Below, piece after piece: positions 1 to 5,547 of a stretch of 27,707 nt of DNA. The notes under the pieces are model-generated. The model did not search any database and had not been told where the DNA came from. It saw only the letters and a program-made list of their open reading frames with translations. The stretch's first letter is position 1, and every line of letters begins with the position of its first letter. The DNA is taken from contig CP070641.1 in assembly GCA_020354085.1 (NCBI GenBank), positions 1,426,274 to 1,453,980 on the forward strand, read 5' to 3'. The translations under genes and the position numbers were made by a program. Origin of the DNA: Pseudomonadota bacterium (lineage in GTDB: Bacteria > Pseudomonadota > Gammaproteobacteria > Acidiferrobacterales > Sulfurifustaceae).

Positions 1-2
1 TA

Positions 3-215
3 CCGACCGAGAGTGAATCGGCGCTGATCGTACATTTTCGCGATCGTGATCGGCACGATTTCCCCGACCTACTCCGTCGGATCCCGGGCGCACAGATGAC
101 GCGACCCACAACCATGCTGGTGCCTGGCGATTCGCTCAAGCAAACCCTCGAAGTCATTTGCCGGCCGATCTTGGCCGAGATCTTCGAAAAACGCGGTGTG
201 GCGGTAAGCGTGTAA
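3..215 (+). CDS. 3' end of an unrecognised protein gene (partial)
   Basis: An open frame enters from the left edge and runs 70 codons to a TAA at 213-215; the other two + frames stop within the first 30 bases. The visible C-terminus is soluble and mixed-charge, rich in Arg and Asp at first (around FRDRDRHDFPDLLRR), and ends in a likely helix (around CRPILAEIFEKRG). I do not recognise the family. The stop lies 11 bases before the merR start on the same strand, so the two could be cotranscribed. No membrane segment or metal-binding motif is visible. Confidence 0.6.
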   Translation, partial: PTESESALIVHFRDRDRHDFPDLLRRIPGAQMTRPTTMLVPGDSLKQTLEVICRPILAEIFEKRGVAVSV

Positions 216-226
216 CATATTCCGCC

Positions 227-631
227 ATGGCGGAAGCGCAGACGACAATCGGGCAACTCGCGGCAGCGGCGGGGGTGAACGTGGAGACGGTGCGCTACTA
301 TCAGCGTATCAAGCTTATGCCGGTGCCAAAGAAGGCGCCGCGCGGGATTCGCCGCTACGGCGCGTCAGATCTTGCGCGACTCAGGTTCATCAAGACGGCG
401 CAGGGTCTCGGTTTTACGCTCGACGAGGTCGCGGAGCTGATCAAGCTCGACGACGGCATGCGCTGCACGGAGGCGCATGATATCGCCCAGCATAAGCTGA
501 CATCTGTTCGCGCCCGCTTGCGTGATTTGCGTCGGATGGAGCAAGCCCTTGCTCGGCTCGTACGAAGGTGTGCGGCGCAGCGCGGTGCGATTCGCTGCCC
601 ACTCATTGACACACTGCAGAAAGCGGAATGA
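227..631 (+). CDS. merR: MerR-family regulator, Hg(II)-responsive type
   Basis: Predicted 134-residue dimeric DNA-binding regulator. An N-terminal winged helix-turn-helix (about residues 7-75, with the typical TVRYYQR and RRYGASDLARLRFI segments) is followed by a dimerisation helix. The three cysteines that bind Hg(II) in Tn501/Tn21 MerR are present with the family spacing: C80, C115 and C124 (35 and 9 residues apart). The C-terminal CPLIDTLQ also matches MerR. The frame is open back to 158, but ATG 227 gives the standard N-terminus; no good Shine-Dalgarno site precedes it. No merT, merP or merA is visible, and merR lies downstream of, rather than divergent from, its neighbour. It converges on the bufferin operon. 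The Hg type is clear from sequence; the target promoter is unknown. Confidence 0.85.
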   Translation: MAEAQTTIGQLAAAAGVNVETVRYYQRIKLMPVPKKAPRGIRRYGASDLARLRFIKTAQGLGFTLDEVAELIKLDDGMRCTEAHDIAQHKLTSVRARLRDLRRMEQALARLVRRCAAQRGAIRCPLIDTLQKAE

Positions 632-650
632 TCGCGCTGCCGTGGCGATC
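630..650. terminator. Short hairpin in the merR/bufC convergent gap
   Basis: A 6-bp perfect stem (GATCGC at 630-635 with GCGATC at 645-650) fills the 21-base space between the convergent stops of merR and bufC. It lacks a U-tract on either strand, so a role in ending transcription is only possible. Confidence 0.25.
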
Positions 651-652
651 CA

Positions 653-1432
653 TTAATAGTCGATGGTGGCAATCAGACCGTCTTCCAGCCACTGTTTGAG
701 CAGCCCGGCGGCGTGCGCGGCGACATGCTGGGCGTCGATCCATTCAGTGAGACCTTCGCAGACTTCGGAGAACGTCGCACCCGTGAGTAGTTGATCAAGC
801 ATCCAGGCCTGATCGACCGAAAGCGAACGAAAATAGATCTTGAATTCGTTTCGCCACAGCATCCAACCGATGGGGTATTCGGCCTGTTGTGGTTCGGGGA
901 TGTCAGTATTTTCATCTACCGCCTTCCAGATTGGCGGTGCGTTCCACTGTAACTCAATGCGTTGCAGCGAAGGGTGAAGCCCAAAGCGCAGGCTAGGCCA
1001 GGCCCCGGGCGCTACCGCCGCCATGTCCGCCACGGTTGCGACGGTCGCATCCTGCGCATCGAAGGCATCGGTCATTGCCCATTCAAAGCGTGCGATCTCG
1101 GCGAGTACGGGGGTGGCGCGGTAGGGGTCGGTCTCCGCCAGGAAGCGGCTTAAGTTACGGCCGAAATGGCGTATCGAGTAGTGCTGCGAAGGATAGGCGT
1201 CGATGTAGGCGCGGCCCATGGCGTCAAACTCATCGTCACCGAGCACGGCGCGCAGCGCGACGAAATCCGTCTGCAAGGCTTCAAGCAGGCGCAGCCGGTA
1301 GGCGTCGGCATAGATCCCTAGGCGCGTTTGCGCGTCGAGCGCGTCGCTTACCACTTCCTTTGCCATCGGCCCATCAAGTGTGAGCAGGTAGCGTTGGAAG
1401 TCGCCCTGGAGCTTGTTGAGTGTCGTGTCCAT
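653..1432 (-). CDS. bufC: BufC/HvfC-type DUF2063 protein (MNIO partner)
   Basis: A 259-residue soluble protein with the DUF2063 pattern. The N-terminal helical domain (about residues 5-100) contains LQGDFQRYLL, LGIYADAYRLRLLEAL and the AYPSQHYSIRHFG segment, all typical of the family. The C-terminal half is less conserved. In bufferin and related operons the DUF2063 protein partners the MNIO enzyme and binds the leader of the precursor peptide; I infer the same here from adjacency to bufB. It is the last gene of bufA-bufB-bufC and starts 34 bases beyond the bufB stop, just after a GC-rich stem-loop. No clear Shine-Dalgarno precedes the ATG. Family assignment is firm; the symbol follows operon context. 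Confidence 0.85.
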   Translation of the reverse strand: MDTTLNKLQGDFQRYLLTLDGPMAKEVVSDALDAQTRLGIYADAYRLRLLEALQTDFVALRAVLGDDEFDAMGRAYIDAYPSQHYSIRHFGRNLSRFLAETDPYRATPVLAEIARFEWAMTDAFDAQDATVATVADMAAVAPGAWPSLRFGLHPSLQRIELQWNAPPIWKAVDENTDIPEPQQAEYPIGWMLWRNEFKIYFRSLSVDQAWMLDQLLTGATFSEVCEGLTEWIDAQHVAAHAAGLLKQWLEDGLIATIDY

Positions 1433-1446
1433 AGGAAGCGGATGGC

Positions 1447-1465
1447 CCGGCGCTGCTTGCGCCGG
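1447..1465 (-). repeat. Stem-loop between bufB and bufC
   Basis: A 7-bp perfect GC-rich stem (CCGGCGC at 1447-1453 with GCGCCGG at 1459-1465, 5-base loop) exactly fills the gap between the bufB stop codon (1466-1468) and the region just before the bufC start (1432). No U-run follows on the - strand, so it is more likely an mRNA-stability or translation element than a terminator. Confidence 0.5.
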
Positions 1466-2413
1466 CTACTCCGACGGTAAGCGCGCTGCCGCCACCGACG
1501 CACCACGCCGGGCCCCGGCCTTGCTGGGCGCAGCGATACTGCATCCGTTGCGTCCTTCTCGGGCCTTCGCGTCGGGCGACAACACCTCGCGGGCAATGGC
1601 GCGTGCGTGATCGAGCTCCGTCAGCAACTCCTCGTAAGGCGGGATGTTGTCGTCGCGCTCGATCATGGTCGATACTGGCCCGAATCGACGCACGGCCTCG
1701 CGGTAGAGATTCCACACCGGATCGACGATGGGTTCGTCATGGGTGTCGATGATGTGGGTCTCCAGATTGCGATGGCCGGCCAGGTGAAACTGCTGCACGC
1801 GTGCAGCCGGTATGCCTTCCAAATAGTCGATCGGATTGAAACCGTGATTGACGCTGCTGACGTAGATATTGTTGACATCAAGCAGAATCAGGCAATCGGC
1901 GCGCTCGCTGACCTCGCGCAAGAATTCCCACTCGCTCATCTCCGAGCGCTTGTAGGTGAGGTAGCTTGAAACGTTTTCCAGTAACAGGCGCCGACCGAGA
2001 AAGTCCTGCACCTGCTGAACGCGCTCGGCCACATGTTCGAGCGTTTCGCGGTTATAGGGCAAGGGCAAGAGGTCGTGCAGGTTCTTGCCGGCAACCCCGC
2101 CCCAGCACAGGTGATCTGAGATCCACGCCGGCTGTACACGCTCGGCAAGGATCTTGAGGTCGCGCAGATAGTCGCGATTGAGCGGATCGGTCGAGCCAAT
2201 CGACAGCGACACGCCGTGCATTACGAGCGGGTATTCGGCGCGAACACGGTCGAGAAAGTGCAAGGGCTTGCCGCCCGGCACCATGTAGTTTTCAGAGATA
2301 ATTTCAAACCAGTCGACCCGGCGCGGTCCGGCCAAGATCGATTCGTAGTGATCGGTGCGCAGCCCGAGCCCAAAACCGAGCGGGGGATGCGTAAGAGAGG
2401 ATGCTGCGGCCAT
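1466..2413 (-). CDS. bufB: MNIO (DUF692/UPF0276) peptide-modifying iron oxidase, BufB type
   Basis: A 315-residue TIM-barrel protein of the multinuclear non-heme iron oxidase family. These enzymes use two or three irons and O2 to convert cysteines of a precursor peptide into thioamide, oxazolone or similar groups. Expected metal ligands are visible in order: H66 (in MHGVS), D100-H101, E146-N147 (in LLLENVSSYL), D179 with N181/N182 (in LLDVNNIYVSS), H210 and H214 (in FHLAGH), D223, H225, E227 and E251. The probable substrate is the Cys-rich BufA2 encoded just upstream. Residues after about 280 form a basic, Ala-rich tail beyond the usual end of the fold. The ATG at 2413 directly abuts the T-tract of a hairpin and has no Shine-Dalgarno site; no better start precedes the conserved GFGLGLR. 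Confidence 0.9.
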   Translation of the reverse strand: MAAASSLTHPPLGFGLGLRTDHYESILAGPRRVDWFEIISENYMVPGGKPLHFLDRVRAEYPLVMHGVSLSIGSTDPLNRDYLRDLKILAERVQPAWISDHLCWGGVAGKNLHDLLPLPYNRETLEHVAERVQQVQDFLGRRLLLENVSSYLTYKRSEMSEWEFLREVSERADCLILLDVNNIYVSSVNHGFNPIDYLEGIPAARVQQFHLAGHRNLETHIIDTHDEPIVDPVWNLYREAVRRFGPVSTMIERDDNIPPYEELLTELDHARAIAREVLSPDAKAREGRNGCSIAAPSKAGARRGASVAAARLPSE

Positions 2414-2415
2414 TG

Positions 2416-2450
2416 CCGAAAAGAATCCGGGCGCCCACAGGCGCCCGGAT
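2416..2450 (-). terminator. Strong terminator-like hairpin between bufA2 and bufB
   Basis: An 11-bp perfect stem (2425-2435 with 2440-2450, loop of 4) is followed on the - strand by TTCTTTTC, which runs almost into the bufB start codon. This has the form of an intrinsic terminator inside an operon. It would let abundant bufA2 mRNA accumulate over a smaller amount of read-through bufBC mRNA. Confidence 0.65.
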
Positions 2451-2462
2451 GCTCACATCGAT

Positions 2463-2726
2463 TTACTTCTTCTCTTCGACCTTGCCGCCCTTGGCCTTGC
2501 AGTCCTTGGCGGACATGGCGGTCCAACCCTTGCCCTTGCAGGCGTTCTGGCCCTTGCAAGCGCTGGAGGCGGTCGCGCAATCACTCTTGCCCTTGCACGC
2601 GTTGATGCCGGTGCAGTGCACCATGCCTTCGTGCTTGGCGGCGATGGCCGTCGAGATGCCGGCGGTGGCGAACAGTCCGGCCGCGGCCGTGGCGAGGGCG
2701 ATGCCCGTGAGCTTCTTTGCGTTCAT
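2463..2726 (-). CDS. bufA2: Cys-rich periplasmic bufferin precursor (BufA2 type)
   Basis: An 87-residue precursor. Residues 1-30 form a Sec signal peptide (Lys-rich start, then an Ala/Leu/Gly core ending near TAIAA). The mature part is Lys-rich with six cysteines at 38, 44, 50, 57, 63 and 76. It contains an imperfect duplicated unit: CTGINACKGK and CKGQNACKGKGW. This is the pattern of bufferin precursors, ribosomally made peptides whose cysteines are modified by an MNIO enzyme so that they sequester copper or similar metals in the periplasm. The ATG at 2726 is chosen over the open frame upstream because a strong AAGGAGAAGG lies just before it and the signal peptide begins there. bufB and bufC follow. 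The symbol rests on motif and context; the subfamily could differ. Confidence 0.85.
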   Translation of the reverse strand: MNAKKLTGIALATAAAGLFATAGISTAIAAKHEGMVHCTGINACKGKSDCATASSACKGQNACKGKGWTAMSAKDCKAKGGKVEEKK

Positions 2727-3080
2727 AAATTTCCTTCTCCTTAACCGTTTGGTGTGTGGGTTTTGATGCCTTGCGGCGACAACGCCATGCGAGTGCCAAT
2801 GTGGCATACGCCTGGCGTTGGGGGTATCAGACCGGACGCGGTTCGGAAGATTCCCGCCCGCTTTCAGTCCGCACCGCCCAGTTTAGTCGGCGCAACCCCG
2901 CGTTCCTTACGGCCATCCAGCGCCGGAACGGGGAGGGCGTAGGCTAGGCAACCCCCTGGAATATGTCCACCCCCGTTCGTCAGACCTGCACTACCACTTC
3001 ATCACGGATCTGTCGCATCCGTGGAACGGCGCATTGTTCGCAGCCGTGCTCCCTAACGGTGCGACCCGACGCCGCATGGG
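2727..3080. other. 354-bp intergenic region upstream of bufA2
   Basis: This gap lies between the bufA2 start and the stop of the helical periplasmic protein gene. It holds the bufA2 leader and presumably its promoter, including the palindrome at 2781-2819. I could not fit a convincing sigma70 -35/-10 pair on the - strand. The rest (about 2830-3080) shows no gene I can support. Confidence 0.5.
2781..2819. promoter_or_regulatory. Imperfect 39-bp palindrome upstream of bufA2
   Basis: Two inverted repeats share one centre at base 2800: an outer pair AACGCCA (2781-2787) and TGGCGTT (2813-2819), and an inner pair TGCCA (2794-2798) and TGGCA (2802-2806). Counting the spacer, about 15 of 19 positions per arm pair. 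It begins 55 bases upstream of the bufA2 start codon. It could be an operator for a dimeric regulator or a stem-loop in the transcript leader. Confidence 0.5.
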
Positions 3081-3575
3081 CTACGGTGCGAGCGGAATGT
3101 TGACGGCGAGTTCGTATTTGATCGCGGCGCGGATCTTGTTCTCGATCTGCATATAACGTGCAGCCTTTCGCGCCGGGAGTGCCTGGTTGAGTTTGGGCAC
3201 GAATGACTTGTGAAACTTGGCTTCTGCCTCTTCGATTGCCGTCATTTCATCGATCGCCTTCTTGGCCTTGTCGTCGGTGAAAGTTCCAGCACGGAAGTCA
3301 GCGGCATAGCCGGCGATCAGCGCGCCCGTGCGCTTGTTGATTTTCTCCAGCTCTGCTTGGTAGGCGTCGTACACCGGCCAGAATTTCTTGGCTTCCGCTT
3401 CCGTGAGGTCCATGTTAGCCGCGACCACAAGCTTCTTGTCGGCCTTCACCTTGTCGCGCAGTATCTGCATGTTATCTGCCGGCGTATCCGACGCCTTTTG
3501 GCCGGCGGTTTGAGCCATGGATGGTGCGACCCAGGCGGTTAGCATGACGAGCAGCGCGGCATTCATGACTTTCAT
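3081..3575 (-). CDS. Small periplasmic helical protein of unknown function
   Basis: A 164-residue protein with a Sec signal peptide (residues 1-21, cleavage after SMA). The mature part is almost entirely helical and rich in Ala, Lys and Glu. Segments such as ANMDLTEAEAKKFWPVYDAY and the closing RYMQIENKIRAAIKYE resemble the LTxxQ/Spy-like class of periplasmic helical proteins, but the hallmark LTxxQ repeat is not clear. An AAGGAGA just upstream supports ATG 3575. It lies upstream of and on the same strand as the bufferin operon but is separated by a 354-bp gap, so it is probably a separate unit. A stress or chaperone-like role is only a guess. Confidence 0.75.
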   Translation of the reverse strand: MKVMNAALLVMLTAWVAPSMAQTAGQKASDTPADNMQILRDKVKADKKLVVAANMDLTEAEAKKFWPVYDAYQAELEKINKRTGALIAGYAADFRAGTFTDDKAKKAIDEMTAIEEAEAKFHKSFVPKLNQALPARKAARYMQIENKIRAAIKYELAVNIPLAP

Positions 3576-3783
3576 ATTTGTGTCTCCTTGTTAATTTGTA
3601 GTTGATGAACCTTAATCCGTGGCGATGCGAGCGATTCCGGTCGCCATAGAAGCACGCAGCTTACTGCGGCCGAACAAATTCGGCAAAGATACCCGTGATA
3701 AGGAGGCAGTAATAATGCAGATAGGCCCTGCGGAAAGGCGTCCGCTAGTCCGCAGCCTGCGAAAAGCGACTCACAGCGTACTG

Positions 3784-5460
3784 CTAATGCACGAGCTTCT
3801 TGTACTTGATGCGGTGCGGCTGGTCGGCGTTTTGCCCGAGGCGACGTTTCTTGTCGGCTTCATAGTCGGCGAAGTTGCCCTCGAACCACACGACTTTGGA
3901 GTCGCCTTCGAACGCGAGGATATGGGTCGCGATACGGTCGAGAAACCAGCGATCGTGCGAGATGATCACGGCGCAGCCGCCGAAATCGAGTAGTGCCTCT
4001 TCGAGCGCGCGCAGCGTCTCGACGTCGAGATCGTTGGTCGGCTCGTCGAGTAGCAGCAGATTGCCACCGCTTTTGAGAAGTTTGGCGAGATGCAGTCGAT
4101 TGCGTTCGCCGCCGGAGAGGTCGGCGACGCGCTTCTGCTGGTCGTTGCCGCGGAAATTGAAGCGTCCGCAGTAGGCGCGCGACGGTACCTCGGTCTTGCC
4201 GAGCAAAATATTGTCATGGCCGCCGGAGATCTCTTCCCACACGGTCTTCTTGCCGTCGAGCGTTTCGCGCGATTGGTCCACATAGGCGATCTGCACGGTC
4301 GGGCCGATGCGCAACTCCCCAGCATCCGGTTTCTCCTGGCCGACGATCATGCGGAACAGTGTGGTCTTGCCGGCACCGTTCGGGCCGATAATGCCGACGA
4401 TACCACCGCGCGGCAGATTGAAGCTGAGATCGTCGATCAGCGCGCGATCGCCGAATCCCTTGCTGAGGCCGTTGGCCTCGACCACGACGTCGCCTAGGCG
4501 CGGACCCGGGGGAATGAAGATTTCCTTGGTTTCATTCCGTTTCTGGTATTCCTGCGAGGCCAGCTCCTCGTAACGTGCAAGGCGCGCCTTGCTCTTGGCA
4601 TGGCGGCCCTTTGGGTTTTGGCGCACCCATTCGAGTTCTTCCTTCATTGCCCGCATGCGCGCGGTTTCCTGTTTTTCTTCCTGTTCAAGCCGCTTTTCCT
4701 TTTGCTCGAGCCACGAGGAGTAATTCCCTTTCCACGGAATGCCATGACCGCGATCGAGTTCCAAAATCCACCCGGCCACATTGTCGAGGAAGTAGCGATC
4801 GTGGGTGACCGCAACCACTGTGCCCGGATACTCGTGCAGGAAGCGTTCGAGCCAGGCGACCGATTCGGCGTCCAAGTGGTTGGTGGGCTCATCGAGCAGC
4901 AGCATGTCGGGTTGCGACAGCAGTAGCCGGCAAAGTGCCACACGCCGACGCTCTCCGCCCGAGAGCTTGGTGACGTCCGCGTCCCAGGGCGGCAGGCGCA
5001 GCGCATCGGCGGCGATCTCGAGTTTGCGCTCCAGCTCCCAGGCGCCGGCGGCGTCGATCTTTTCCTGCAACGCGGCCTGCTTCTCAAGGAGCTTGTTCAT
5101 CTGTTCCTCGTCCATGGGTTCGGCGAACTTCTCCGAGATCGCGTTGAAATCATCGAGCAGCTTCTTGGTTTCAGCTACCGCTTCCTCGACGTTGCCACGT
5201 ACGTCCTTCTTGGGGTCGAGTTCCGGTTCTTGCGGCAAGAAACCCACCTTGATACCCGGCTGCGGGCGCGCCTCGCCCTCGTAGTTGGTATCGACGCCGG
5301 CCATGATCCGGAGCAGCGTCGATTTGCCCGACCCGTTTAGACCCAGTACCCCGATCTTGGCGCCAGGGAAAAACGACAGCGAAATGTCGCGCAGGATTTC
5401 GCGCTTGGGCGGCACGATCTTGCCGACCCGATGCATGGTGTAGATGAACTGACCTGACAT
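3784..5460 (-). CDS. ettA: Energy-dependent translational throttle protein EttA (ABC-F)
   Basis: A 558-residue cytoplasmic ABC-F ATPase with no membrane domain. EttA binds the ribosomal E site and gates the first step of elongation according to the ATP/ADP ratio. Two ABC cassettes are visible. Cassette 1 has Walker A GLNGSGKS (residues 40-47), signature LSGGERRR and Walker B LLLDEPTNHLD. Cassette 2 has Walker A GPNGAGKT, signature LSGGERNR and Walker B LLLDEPTNDLD. Between them lies the charged linker (PtIM) with the KGRHAKSKARLARYEEL segment. N-terminus, length and linker match Escherichia coli EttA (555 residues) rather than Uup or YheS. It is the last gene of the leftward group, 87 bases after the FimX-like gene. 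No clear intrinsic terminator follows. Confidence 0.95.
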   Translation of the reverse strand: MSGQFIYTMHRVGKIVPPKREILRDISLSFFPGAKIGVLGLNGSGKSTLLRIMAGVDTNYEGEARPQPGIKVGFLPQEPELDPKKDVRGNVEEAVAETKKLLDDFNAISEKFAEPMDEEQMNKLLEKQAALQEKIDAAGAWELERKLEIAADALRLPPWDADVTKLSGGERRRVALCRLLLSQPDMLLLDEPTNHLDAESVAWLERFLHEYPGTVVAVTHDRYFLDNVAGWILELDRGHGIPWKGNYSSWLEQKEKRLEQEEKQETARMRAMKEELEWVRQNPKGRHAKSKARLARYEELASQEYQKRNETKEIFIPPGPRLGDVVVEANGLSKGFGDRALIDDLSFNLPRGGIVGIIGPNGAGKTTLFRMIVGQEKPDAGELRIGPTVQIAYVDQSRETLDGKKTVWEEISGGHDNILLGKTEVPSRAYCGRFNFRGNDQQKRVADLSGGERNRLHLAKLLKSGGNLLLLDEPTNDLDVETLRALEEALLDFGGCAVIISHDRWFLDRIATHILAFEGDSKVVWFEGNFADYEADKKRRLGQNADQPHRIKYKKLVH

Positions 5461-5502
5461 GGTGGCCCCGAATAAAGAATCAAAAGCGAATTGTTGTTGG
5501 TA

Positions 5503-5527
5503 GCGACCGCGGTGGCAACCGCGTCGC
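5503..5527 (-). repeat. Hairpin between the FimX-like gene and ettA
   Basis: Arms GCGA-c-CGCGGT and ACCGCG-TCGC form about a 10-bp stem with one bulged base and a 4-base loop. It sits in the 87-base gap upstream of ettA. No U-tract follows on the - strand, so it is not a standard terminator; it may protect or pace the downstream message. Confidence 0.4.
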
Positions 5528-5547
5528 CATGACGGCGGTGAGAAATG

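Noticed and set aside
158..226. Upstream extension of merR to an earlier ATG
   Set aside because: It would overlap the preceding gene and add 23 residues absent from MerR proteins; ATG 227 gives the standard N-terminus.
2959..3080. Open + strand stretch with plausible amino-acid composition before the helical periplasmic gene
   Set aside because: No start codon with a ribosome site, no recognised family, and it runs antisense into a well-supported gene.
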